Below are positions 39,801 to 51,420 of a DNA stretch of 64,000 nucleotides, in pieces (the first letter of the stretch is position 1; each line of letters starts with the position of its first letter). This stretch comes from Halictus rubicundus (lineage: Eukaryota; Arthropoda; Insecta; Hymenoptera; Halictidae): contig NW_027488713.1 of the NCBI RefSeq assembly GCF_050948215.1, forward strand, positions 478,632-542,631, in the 5' to 3' direction. A program made the translations under genes and the position numbers. The notes beneath the pieces were generated by a model. It saw nothing but the letters and a program-made list of their open reading frames with translations. It did no database searches and was not told where the DNA came from.

Positions 39801-42800
39801 CTATCCTCTATCCTATCCTATCCTCTATCTTATCCTATCCTCTATCCTATCCTATATACTATCCTATCCTCTAACCTATCCTATCCTCTGTCCTATTCCA
39901 TCCTCGATCCTATCCTATCTTCTATCATATCCTATCGTCTATCCTATCATATCCTCCATCTTATAATATCCTCTATCCTATCCTATCCTCTATCCTATCC
40001 TATCCTCTATCATATCCTATCCTCTATCCTATCCAATCCTCTATCCTATCATATCCTCTAACTTATCCTATCCTCTTTCCTATCCTATCCTCTATCCTAT
40101 CCTATCCTCTATCATATCCTATCCTCTATCCTATCCTATCCTCTATCCTATCCTATCCTCTATCCTATCCTACCCTCTATCCTATCCATTCGTAACCTCT
40201 ATCGTATCCTATCCTCTATCCTATCCTATCCTCTATCCTATCCTATCCTCTATCTTATCCTATCCTCTATCCTATCCTATCCTCTATCCTATCCTATCCT
40301 CTATCCTATCCTATCCTCTATCCTATCCTATCCTCTATCCTCTATCCTATCCTATCCTCTATCCTATCCTATCCTCTATCCTATCCTACCCTCTATCCTA
40401 TCTATTCGTATCCTCTATCGTATCCTATCCTCTATCCTGTCCTATCCTCTATCCTATCCTATCCTCTATCTTATCCTATCCTATATCCTATCCTATATAC
40501 TATCCTATCCTCTGTCCTATTCTATCCTCGATCCTATCCTATCTTCTATCATATCCTATCGTCTATCCTATCATATCCTCTACCTTATAATATCCTCCAT
40601 TTTATCCTATCCTCTATCCTATCCTATATACTATCCTATCCTCTAACCTATCCTATCCTCTGTCCTATTCCATCCTCGATCCTATCCTATCTTCTATCAT
40701 ATCCTATCGTCTATCCTATCATATCCTCCATCTTATAATATCCTCTATCCTATCCTATCCTCTATCCTATCCTATCCTCTATCATATCCTATCCTCTATC
40801 CTATCCAATCCTCTATCCTATCATATCCTCTAACTTATCCTATCCTCTTTCCTATCCTATCCTCTATCCTATCCTATCCTCTATCATATCCTATCCTCTA
40901 TCCTATCCTATCCTCTATCCTATCCTATCCTCTATCCTATCCTACCCTCTATCCTATCCATTCGTAACCTCTATCGTATCCTATCCTCTATCCTATCCTA
41001 TCCTCTATCCTATCCTATCCTCTATCTTATCCTATCCTCTATCCTATCCTATCCTCTATCCTATCCTATCCTCTATCCTATCCTATCCTCTATCCTATCC
41101 TATCCTCTATCCTCTATCCTATCCTATCCTCTATCCTATCCTATCCTCTATCCTATCCTACCCTCTATCCTATCTATTCGTATCCTCTATCGTATCCTAT
41201 CCTCTATCCTGTCCTATCCTCTATCCTATCCTATCCTCTATCTTATCCTATCCTATATCCTATCCTATATACTATCCTATCCTCTGTCCTATTCTATCCT
41301 CGATCCTATCCTATCTTCTATCATATCCTATCGTCTATCCTATCATATCCTCTACCTTATAATATCCTCCATTTTATCCTATCCTCTATCCTATCCTATC
41401 CTCTACCCTATCATATCCTCTAACTTATCCTATCCTCTTTCCTATCCTATCCTCTATCCTATCCTATCCTCTATCTTATCCTATCCTCTATCCTATCCTA
41501 TCCTCTATCCTATCCTATCCTCTATCCTATCCTATCCTCTATCCTATCCTATCCTCTATCCTCTATCCTATCCTATCCTCTATCCTATCCTATCCTCTAT
41601 CCTATCCTACCCTCTATCCTATATATTCGTATCCTCTATCGTATCCTATCCTCTATCCTGTCCTATCCTCTATCCTATCCTATCCTCTATCTTATCCTAT
41701 CCTCTATCCTATCCTATATACTATCCTATCCTCTAACCTATCCTATCCTCTGTCCTATTCCATCCTCGATCCTATCCTATCTTCTATCATATCCTATCGT
41801 CTATCCTATCATATCCTCCATCTTATAATATCCTCTATCCTATCCTATCCTCTATCCTATCCTATCCTCTATCATATCCTATCCTCTATCCTATCCAATC
41901 CTCTATCCTATCATATCCTCTAACTTATCCTATCCTCTTTCCTATCCTATCCTCTATCCTATCCTATCCTCTATCATATCCTATCCTCTATCCTATCCTA
42001 TCCTCTATCCTATCCTATCCTCTATCCTATCCTACCCTCTATCCTATCCATTCGTAACCTCTATCGTATCCTATCCTCTATCCTATCCTATCCTCTATCC
42101 TATCCTATCCTCTATCTTATCCTATCCTCTATCCTATCCTATCCTCTATCCTATCCTATCCTCTATCCTATCCTATCCTCTATCCTATCCTATCCTCTAT
42201 CCTCTATCCTATCCTATCCTCTATCCTATCCTATCCTCTATCCTATCCTACCCTCTATCCTATCTATTCGTATCCTCTATCGTATCCTATCCTCTATCCT
42301 GTCCTATCCTCTATCCTATCCTATCCTCTATCTTATCCTATCCTATATCCTATCCTATATACTATCCTATCCTCTGTCCTATTCTATCCTCGATCCTATC
42401 CTATCTTCTATCATATCCTATCGTCTATCCTATCATATCCTCTACCTTATAATATCCTCCATTTTATCCTATCCTCTATCCTATCCTATATACTATCCTA
42501 TCCTCTAACCTATCCTATCCTCTGTCCTATTCCATCCTCGATCCTATCCTATCTTCTATCATATCCTATCGTCTATCCTATCATATCCTCCATCTTATAA
42601 TATCCTCTATCCTATCCTATCCTCTATCCTATCCTATCCTCTATCATATCCTATCCTCTATCCTATCCAATCCTCTATCCTATCATATCCTCTAACTTAT
42701 CCTATCCTCTTTCCTATCCTATCCTCTATCCTATCCTATCCTCTATCATATCCTATCCTCTATCCTATCCTATCCTCTATCCTATCCTATCCTCTATCCT

Positions 42801-44620
42801 ATCCTACCCTCTATCCTATCCATTCGTAACCTCTATCGTATCCTATCCTCTATCCTATCCTATCCTCTATCCTATCCTATCCTCTATCTTATCCTATCCT
42901 CTATCCTATCCTATCCTCTATCCTATCCTATCCTCTATCCTATCCTATCCTCTATCCTATCCTATCCTCTATCCTCTATCCTATCCTATCCTCTATCCTA
43001 TCCTATCCTCTATCCTATCCTACCCTCTATCCTATCTATTCGTATCCTCTATCGTATCCTATCCTCTATCCTGTCCTATCCTCTATCCTATCCTATCCTC
43101 TATCTTATCCTATCCTATATCCTATCCTATATACTATCCTATCCTCTGTCCTATTCTATCCTCGATCCTATCCTATCTTCTATCATATCCTATCGTCTAT
43201 CCTATCATATCCTCTACCTTATAATATCCTCCATTTTATCCTATCCTCTATCCTATCCTATCCTCTACCCTATCATATCCTCTAACTTATCCTATCCTCT
43301 TTCCTATCCTATCCTCTATCCTATCCTATCCTCTATCCTATCCTATCCTCTATCATATCCTATCCTCTATCCTATCCAATCCCCTATCCTATCATATCCT
43401 CTAACTTATCCTATCCTCTTTCCTATCCTATCCTCTATCCTATCCTATCCTCTATCCTATCCTATCCTCTATCATATCCTATCCTCTATCCTATCCTATC
43501 CTCTATCCTATCCTATCCTCTATCCTATCCTACCCTCTATCCTATCCATTCGTAACCTCTATCGTATCCTATCCTCTATCCTATCCTATCCTCTATCCTA
43601 TCCTATCCTCTATCTTATCCTATCCTCTATCCTATCCTATCCTCTATCCTATCCTATCCTCTATCCTATCCTATCCTCTATCCTATCCTATCCTCTATCC
43701 TCTATCCTATCCTATCCTCTATCCTATCCTATCCTCTATCCTATCCTACCCTCTATCCTATATATTCGTATCCTCTATCGTATCCTATCCTCTATCCTGT
43801 CCTATCCTCTATCCTATCCTATCCTCTATCTTATCCTATCCTCTATCCTATCCTATATACTATCCTATCCTCTAACCTATCCTATCCTCTGTCCTATTCC
43901 ATCCTCGATCCTATCCTATCTTCTATCATATCCTATCGTCTATCCTATCATATCCTCCATCTTATAATATCCTCTATCCTATCCTATCCTCTATCCTATC
44001 CTATCCTCTATCATATCCTATCCTCTATCCTATCCAATCCTCTATCCTATCATATCCTCTAACTTATCCTATCCTCTTTCCTATCCTATCCTCTATCCTA
44101 TCCTATCCTCTATCATATCCTATCCTCTATCCTATCCTATCCTCTATCCTATCCTATCCTCTATCCTATCCTACCCTCTATCCTATCCATTCGTAACCTC
44201 TATCGTATCCTATCCTCTATCCTATCCTATCCTCTATCCTATCCTATCCTCTATCTTATCCTATCCTCTATCCTATCCTATCCTCTATCCTATCCTATCC
44301 TCTATCCTATCCTATCCTCTATCCTATCCTATCCTCTATCCTCTATCCTATCCTATCCTCTATCCTATCCTATCCTCTATCCTATCCTACCCTCTATCCT
44401 ATCTATTCGTATCCTCTATCGTATCCTATCCTCTATCCTGTCCTATCCTCTATCCTATCCTATCCTCTATCTTATCCTATCCTATATCCTATCCTATATA
44501 CTATCCTATCCTCTGTCCTATTCTATCCTCGATCCTATCCTATCTTCTATCATATCCTATCGTCTATCCTATCATATCCTCTACCTTATAATATCCTCCA
44601 TTTTATCCTATCCTCTATCC
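36811..44620 (+). repeat. 1,367-bp higher-order repeat array with shortened 772- and 1,090-bp units
   Basis: Two marker types containing TATACTATCC alternate. Type A is followed by CTCTAACC and CTATTCCATCC; type B by CTCTGTCC and CTATTCTATCC. A starts at 37,121, 38,488, 39,855, 40,627, 41,717, 42,489 and 43,856. B starts at 37,762, 39,129, 40,496, 41,268, 42,358, 43,130 and 44,497. The A-to-B distance is 641 bp in all seven cases. B-to-A is 726, 726, 131, 449, 131 and 726, giving unit lengths of 1,367, 1,367, 772, 1,090, 772 and 1,367. CCATTCGTAACC at 36,811, 37,452 and 38,178 fits the same spacing. The 595-bp loss equals 35 monomers. A and B halves look like diverged copies of one roughly 0.65-0.73-kb sub-repeat. 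Confidence 0.93.
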
Positions 44621-45669
44621 TATCCTATCCTCTATCCTATCATATCCTCTATCTTATCCTATCCTCTATCCTATCCTATCCTCTATCCTATCCTATCCTC
44701 TATCCTATCCTATCCTCTATCATATCCTATCCTCTATCCTATCCTATCCTCTATCCTATCCTATCCTCTATCCTATCCTATCCTCTATCCTATCATATCC
44801 TCTAACTTATCCTATCCTCTTTCCTATCCTATCCTCTATCCTATCCTATCCTCTATCCTATCCTATCCTCTATCATATCCTATCCTCTATCCTATCCAAT
44901 CCTCTATCCTATCATATCCTCTAACTTATCCTATCCTCTTTCCTATCCTATCCTCTATCCTATCCTATCCTCTATCCTATCCTATCCTCTATCATATCCT
45001 ATCCTCTATCCTATCCTATCCTCTATCCTATCCTATCCTCTATCCTATCCTATCGTATCCTCTATCATATCTTATCGTATCCTCTATCCTATCCTATCCT
45101 CTATCCTATCCTATCCTCTATCCTATCCTATCCTCTATCTTATCCTATCCTCTATCCTATCCTATCCTCTATCCTATCCTATCCTCTATCCAATCCTATC
45201 CTCTATCCTATCCTATCCTTACGTATCCTCTATCGTATCCTATCCTCTATCCTATCCTTTCTTCTATCCTATCCTATCCTCTATCATATCCTATCCTCTA
45301 TCCTATCCAATCCTCTATCCTATCCTATCGTATCCTCTATCATATCTTATCGTATCCTCTATCCTATCCTATCCTCTATCCTATCCTATCCTCTATCCTA
45401 TCCTATCCTCTATCCTATCCTATCCTCTATCCTATCCTATCCTCTATCATATCCTATCCTCTATCCTATCCTATCCTCTATCCTATCCTATCCTCTATCT
45501 TATCCTATCCTCTATCCTATCCTATATACTATCCTATCCTCTATCCTATCCTATCCTCTGTCCTATCCTATCCTCGATCCTATCCTATCTTCTATCATAT
45601 CCTATCGTCTATCCTATCATATCCTCTATCTTATAATATCCTCTATCCTATCCTATCCTCTATCCTATC
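44621..45669 (+). repeat. Near-consensus satellite, no gene
   Basis: Mostly standard monomers, with a CGTATCC/CTTATCGTATCC pair near 45,055 and again near 45,330, one TTACGTATCC variant and one CTTTCTTCTATCC word (about 45,258) shared with 50,420 and 50,750. Confidence 0.78.
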
Positions 45670-46062
45670 CTATCCACTATCCTACCCTATCCTCTGTCAT
45701 ATCCTGTCCCCTATCCTATCCTATCCTCTATCCTATGCTACCCACTATCCTATCCTATCCTATCCTCTATCGTATCCTATCCTCTATCCTATCCCATCCT
45801 CTATCCTATCCTATCCTCTATCCTATCCTACCCACTATCCTATCCAATCCTATCCTCTTTCGTCTCCTATCCTCTTTCCTATACAATCCCCTATCCTATC
45901 CTCTATCCTATCCTTTCCACTATCCAATACTTTCCTCTATAATATCCTATTTTCTATAAGATCGTAACCTCTATCCTATACTGTCCTCTATCCTATACTA
46001 TCCTCTATCCTATCCTATACTCTATCCTATCCTATCGAATCCTCTATCGTATCCTATCCTCT
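45670..46062 (+). repeat. Satellite segment with cassette tail, partner of 57,985-58,377
   Basis: ATGCTACCCACTATCC at 45,735 and 58,050, and CTTTCGTCTCC about 125 bp later, are both offset by 12,315 bp. The 171-bp cassette appears here only as its tail (CTTTCCACTATC to GTAACC, ending 45,969), again with ATGCTATCC 94 bp after it at 46,063. Confidence 0.87.
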
Positions 46063-47326
46063 ATGCTATCCTATCCTCTATCCTATCCAATCCCCTATCC
46101 TATCCTCTATCCTATCCTATTCTCTATCCTATCCTATCCTCTATCATATCCTATCCTCTAACCTATCCAATCCTCTATCCTATCCTATCTTCCATCCTAT
46201 CCTATCGTATCCTCTATCCTATCCTATCGTATCCTCTATCCTATCCTATCCTCTATCCTATCCTATCCTCTATCCTATCATATCCTCTAACTTATCCTAT
46301 TCTCTATCCTATCCTATCCTCTATCCTATCCTATCCTCTATCCTATCCTATCCTCTATCATATCCGATCCTCTATCCTATCCTATCCTCTATCCTATCCT
46401 ATCCTCTAACTATCCTATCCTCTATCTTATCCTATCCTCTACCCTATCCTATCATCTATCCTATCCTATCCTCTATCCTATCCTATCCTCTATCATATGC
46501 TATCCTCTATCCTATCATATCCTCTAACTTATCCTATTCTCTATCCTATCCTATCCTCTATCCTATCCTATCCTCTATCCTATCCTATCCTCTATCATAT
46601 CCGATCCTCTATCCTATCCTATCCACTATCCTATCCTATCCTCTAACTATCCTATCCTCTATCTTATCCTATCCTCTATCCTATCCTATCATCTATCCTA
46701 TCCTATCCTCTATCCTATCCTATCCTATCCTCTATCATATCCTATCCTCTATCCTATCCAATCCTCTATTCTATCCTATCCTCTATCCTATCCTATCCTC
46801 TATCCTATCCTATCCTCTATCCTATCCTATCCTCTATCCTATCGTATCCTCTATCCTATCCTATCGTCTATCCTATCCTACCCTCTATCATATCCATTCG
46901 TATCCTCTATCGTATCCTATCCTCTATCCTATCATATCCTCTATCCTATCCTATCCTCTATCCTATCCTATCCTCTATCCTATCCTATCCACTATCCTAT
47001 CCTATCCTCTATCCTATCCTATCCTCTATCCTATCATATCCTCTAACTTATCCTATCCTCTTTCCTATCCTATCCTCTATCCTATCCTATCCTCTATCCT
47101 ATCCTATCCTCTATCATATCCTATCCTCTATCCTATCCAATCCTCTATCCTATCATATCCTCTAACTTATCCTATCCTCTTTCCTATCCTATCCTCTATC
47201 CTATCCTATCCTCTATCCTATCCTACCCTCTATCATATCCTATCCTCTATCCTATCCTATCCTCTATCCTATCCTATCCTCTATCATATCTTATCCTCTA
47301 TCCTATCCTATCCTCTATCCTATCCT

Positions 47327-47342
47327 ATCCTCTATCCTATCC
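47327..47342 (+). repeat. Left 16-bp target-site duplication
   Basis: ATCCTCTATCCTATCC lies directly before the poly(T) run and is repeated exactly at 47,527-47,542. Any two satellite positions in the same phase would match, so the repeat alone proves little. The paralogous empty site with a single copy (49,495-49,510) makes it convincing. Confidence 0.85.
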
Positions 47343-47362
47343 TTTTTTTTTTTTTTTTTTTT
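47343..47362 (-). other. Poly(A) tail of the retroposon (20 nt)
   Basis: Twenty uninterrupted T on the + strand join the satellite word CC to the element body. This fixes the element's 3' end and minus orientation. Confidence 0.93.
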
Positions 47363-47387
47363 ATCGTGAGGAAATGTTTTATACATA

Positions 47388-47413
47388 CCCCGGCTCCCTG
47401 GGGGAAGCCGGGG
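47388..47413. other. GC-rich hairpin in the retroposon (3' part)
   Basis: CCCCGGCT (47,388-47,395) pairs with AGCCGGGG (47,406-47,413) around a 10-nt loop: eight perfect base pairs. It lies about 25 nt from the poly(A) tail, a position where a 3' stem-loop in a LINE or SINE RNA could be recognised by reverse transcriptase. That role is inference. Confidence 0.75.
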
Positions 47414-47427
47414 TTATGTGGGATTCT

Positions 47428-47451
47428 CTCCGGGGGGCGGAGCCCCTGGAG
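47428..47451. other. Second GC-rich hairpin in the retroposon
   Basis: CTCC (47,428-47,431) can pair with GGAG (47,448-47,451), enclosing GGGG/CCCC pairing with one bulged T. A competing fold pairs GGGGC (47,434-47,438) with GCCCC (47,442-47,446) around a 3-nt loop. Either fold gives a stable stem. Confidence 0.6.
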
Positions 47452-47526
47452 ACTACCCACTAAAACCTCACGCCCACCTAAGCTACACGGGAGGTGCCTG
47501 GATCACGCGAGTACTCAACAGGACAC

Positions 47527-47542
47527 ATCCTCTATCCTATCC
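47527..47542 (+). repeat. Right 16-bp target-site duplication
   Basis: This is an exact copy of 47,327-47,342, followed by the satellite continuation CTACCCTCTATCC and CCATTCG, just as at the empty site near 49,511. Confidence 0.85.
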
Positions 47543-48230
47543 TACCCTCTATCCTATCCATTCGTATCCTCTATCGTATCCTATCCTCCATCCTGTCCTA
47601 TCCTCTATCCTATCCTATCCTCTATCTTATCCTATCCTCTATCCTATCCTATATACTATCCTATCCTCTAACCTATCCTATCCTCTGTCCTATTCTATCC
47701 TCGATCCTATCCTATCTTCTATCATATCCTATCGTCTATCCTATCATATCCTCCATCTTATAATATCCTTTATCCTATCCTATCCTCTATCCTATCCTAT
47801 CCTCTATCATATCCTATCCTCTATCCTATCCAATCCTCTATCCTATCATATCCTCTAACTTATCCTATCCTCTTTCCTATCCTATCCTCTATCCTATCCT
47901 ATCCTCTATCATATCCTATCCTCTATCCTATCCTATCCTCTATCCTATCCTATCCTCTATCCTATCCTACCCTCTATCCTATCCATTCGTAACCTCTATC
48001 GTATCCTATCCTCTATCCTATCCTATCCTCTATCCTATCCTATCCTCTATCTTATCCTATCCTCTATCCTATCCTATCCTCTATCCTATCCTATCCTCTA
48101 TCCTATCCTATCCTCTATCCTATCCTATCCTCTATCCTCTATCCTATCCTATCCTCTATCCTATCCTATCCTCTATCCTATCCTACCCTCTATCCTATCT
48201 ATTCGTATCCTCTATCGTATCCTATCCTCT

Positions 48231-50340
48231 ATCCTATCCTATCCTCTATCCTATCCAATCCCCTATCCTATCCTCTATCCTATCCTATTCTCTATCCTAT
48301 CCTATCCTCTATCATATCCTATCCTCTAACCTATCCAATCCTCTATCCTATCCTGTCTTCCATCCTATCCTATCGTATCCTCTATCCTATCCTATCGTAT
48401 CCTCTATCCTATCCTATTATCTATCCTATCCTATCCTCTATCCTATCATATCCTCTAACTTATCCTATTCTCTATCCTATCCTATCCTCTATCCTATCCT
48501 ATCCTCTATCCTATCCTATCCTCTATCATATCCGATCCTCTATCCTATCCTATCCTCTATCCTATCCTATCCTCTAACTATCCTATCCTCTATCTTATCC
48601 TATCCTCTACCCTATCCTATCATCTATCCTATCCTATCCTCTATCCTATCCTATCCTCTATCATATGCTATCCTCTATCCTATCATATCCTCTAACTTAT
48701 CCTATTCTCTATCCTATCCTATCCTCTATCCTATCCTATCCTCTATCCTATCCTATCCTCTATCATATCCGATCCTCTATCCTATCCTATCCACTATCCT
48801 ATCCTATCCTCTAACTATCCTATCCTCTATCTTATCCTATCCTCTATCCTATCCTATCATCTATCCTATCCTATCCTCTATCCTATCCTATCCTATCCTC
48901 TATCATATCCTATCCTCTATCCTATCCAATCCTCTATTCTATCCTATCCTCTATCCTATCCTATCCTCTATCCTATCCTATCCTCTATCCTATCCTATCC
49001 TCTATCCTATCGTATCCTCTATCCTATCCTATCGTCTATCCTATCCTACCCTCTATCATATCCATTCGTATCCTCTATCGTATCCTATCCTCTATCCTAT
49101 CATATCCTCTATCCTATCCTATCCTCTATCCTATCCTATCCTCTATCCTATCCTATCCTCTATCCTATCCTATCCTCTGTCCTATCCTATCCTCTATCCT
49201 ATCATATCCTCTAACTTATCCTATCCTCTTTCCTATCCTATCCTCTATCCTATCCTATCCTCTATCCTATCCTATCCTCTATCATATCCTATCCTCTATC
49301 CTATACAATCCTCTATCCTATCATATCCTCTAACTTATCCTATCCTCTTTCCTATCCTATCCTCTATCCTATCCTATCCTCTATCCTATCCTACCCTCTA
49401 TCATATCCTATCCTCTATCCTATCCTATCCTCTATCCTATCCTATCCTCTATCATATCTTATCCTCTATCCTATCCTATCCTCTATCCTATCCTATCCTC
49501 TATCCTATCCTACCCTCTATCCTATCCATTCGTATCCTCTATCGTATCCTATCCTCCATCCTGTCCTATCCTCTATCCTATCCTATCCTCTATCTTATCC
49601 TATCCTCTATCCTATCCTATATACTATCCTATCCTCTAACCTATCCTATCCTCTGTCCTATTCTATCCTCGATCCTATCCTATCTTCTATCATATCCTAT
49701 CGTCTATCCTATCATATCCTCCATCTTATAATATCCTCTATCCTATCCTATCCTCTATCCTATCCTATCCTCTATCATATCCTATCCTCTATCCTATCCT
49801 ATCCTCTATCCTATCCTATCCTCTATCCTATCCTATCCTCTGTCCTATCCTATCCTCTATCCTATCCTATCCTCTATCCTATCCTATCCTCTAACTATCC
49901 TATCCTCTATCTTATCCTATCCTCTACCCTATCCTATCATCTATCCTATCCTATCCTCTATCCTATCCTATCCTCTATCATATGCTATCCTCTATCCTAT
50001 CATATCCTCTAACTTATCCTATTCTCTATCCTATCCTATCCTCTATCCTATCCTATCCTCTATCCTATCCTATCCTCTATCATATCCGATCCTCTATCCT
50101 ATCCTATCCACTATCCTATCCTATCCTCTAACTATCCTATCCTCTATCTTATCCTATCCTCTATCCTATCCTATCATCTATCCTATCCTATCCTCTATCC
50201 TATCCTATCCTATCCTCTATCATATCCTATCCTCTATCCTATCCAATCCTCTATTCTATCCTATCCTCTATCCTATCCTATCCTCTATCCTATCCTATCC
50301 TCTATCCTATCCTATCCTCTATCCTATCGTATCCTCTATC
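48231..50340 (+). repeat. HOR unit 2 of the roughly 1.97-kb pair, with further partial copy
   Basis: This repeats unit 1 without the retroposon. The intact target site is at 49,495-49,510. The ATG of unit 1 (46,063) is ATC here (48,231). From about 49,800 the sequence jumps back to an earlier part of the unit (CTAACTATCC at 49,891, 1,317 bp after 48,574), showing a third, partial copy. Confidence 0.88.
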
Positions 50341-51420
50341 CTATCCAATCCTCTATCCTATCCTATCCTGTATCCTATCCTTACGTATCCTCTATCGTAT
50401 CCTATCCTCTATCCTATCCTTTCTTCTATCCTATCCTATCCTCTATCATATCCTATCCTCTATCCTATCCAATCCTCTATTCTATCCTATCCTCTATCCT
50501 ATCCTATCCTCTATCCTATCCTATCCTCTATCCTATCCTATCCTCTATCCTATCGTATCCTCTATCCTATCCTATCCTCTATCCTATCCTATCCTCTATC
50601 CTATCCTATCCTCTATCATATCCTATCCTCTATCCTATCCAATCCTCTATCCTATCCTATCCTCTATCCTATCCAATCCTCTATCCTATCCTATCCTGTA
50701 TCCTATCCTTACGTATCCTCTATCGTATCCTATCCTCTATCCTATCCTTTCTTCTATCCTATCCTATCCTCTATCTTATCCTATCCTCTATCCTATCCTA
50801 TCATCTATCCTATCCTATCCTCTATCCTATCCTATCCTCTATCATATCCTATCCTCTATCCTATCCAATCCTCTATCCTATCCTATCCTCTATCCTATCC
50901 TATCCTCTATCATATCCTATCCTCTATCCTATCCAATCCTCTATCCTATCCTATCCTCTATCTTATCCTATCCTCTATCATATCCTATCCTCTATCCTAT
51001 CCAATCCTCTATCCTATCCTATCCTCTATCCTATCCTATCGTATCCTCTATCCTATCCTATCGTATCCTCTTTTCTATCCTACCCTCTATCCTATCCTAT
51101 CCTCTATCCTAACCTATCCTCTATCCTATCCTATCCTCTATCCTATCCTATCCTCTATCCTATCCTATCCTCTATCCTATCCTATCCTCTACCCTATCCT
51201 ATCCTCTATCCTATCCTATCCTCTATCCTATCCTATCCTCTATCCTATCCTATCCTCTATCATATCCTATCCTCTACCCTATCATATCCTCTAACTTATC
51301 CTATCCTCTTTCCTATCCTATCCTCTATCCTATCCTATCCTCTATCATATCCTATCCTCTATCCTATCCTATCCTCTATCCTATCCTATCCTCTATCCTA
51401 TCCTACCCTCTATCCTATCC
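50341..51420 (+). repeat. Satellite with a 318-bp local duplication, no gene
   Basis: TTACGTATCC followed by CTTTCTTCTATCC occurs at 50,391 and 50,709. The rest is near consensus with CCAATCC and CATATCC variants. Confidence 0.78.

Larger units (their letters stand above)
47343..47526 (-). mobile_element. Retroposon insertion: SINE or 5'-truncated LINE 3' end, with poly(A) tail
   Basis: This is the only non-satellite sequence in the window. Read on the minus strand it starts GTGTCCTGTTGAGTACTCGC at 47,526, runs 164 nt, is GC-rich, and ends TATAAAACATTTCCTCACGAT followed by 20 A residues (T on the + strand, 47,343-47,362). Two GC-rich hairpins lie in its 3' half. The unbroken tail and perfect 16-bp flanking repeats indicate target-primed reverse transcription and a fairly recent insertion. 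At 164 nt it is too short to code for a reverse transcriptase. An A-box-like TAGCTTAGGTGG (47,485-47,474) hints at a tRNA-type promoter, but no B box is evident, so SINE and truncated LINE tail remain equally open. I do not recognise the family. Short open frames across its edge are fusions with satellite and not genes. Confidence 0.9.
46063..48230 (+). repeat. HOR unit 1 of a roughly 1.97-kb pair, interrupted by a retroposon
   Basis: Markers TCCATCCTAT (46,191/48,359), CTAACTATCC (46,406/48,574) and the site left of the insertion (47,281/49,449) are all 2,168 bp from their partners. Right of the insertion the offset becomes 1,968 bp (47,543/49,511). The 200-bp difference equals the 184-bp insert plus one 16-bp target-site copy. 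Confidence 0.92.

Noticed and set aside
47474..47485. tRNA gene or complete pol III promoter within the insertion (TAGCTTAGGTGG on the minus strand)
   Set aside because: The A-box match is reasonable, but no GTTCRA-type B box is seen at the expected distance and no cloverleaf can be drawn. It is kept only as a hint within the element entry.
47343..47526. Assembly chimera as the explanation for the non-satellite patch
   Set aside because: A 20-nt poly(A), perfect 16-bp flanking repeats and an exact paralogous empty site together fit retroposition. A chimera would not produce a clean target duplication and restored phase.
47366..47858. Three overlapping open frames crossing the retroposon and its right flank
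   Set aside because: They begin in the antisense of the element and run into satellite. The element is inserted in the opposite orientation, so these are chance fusions.
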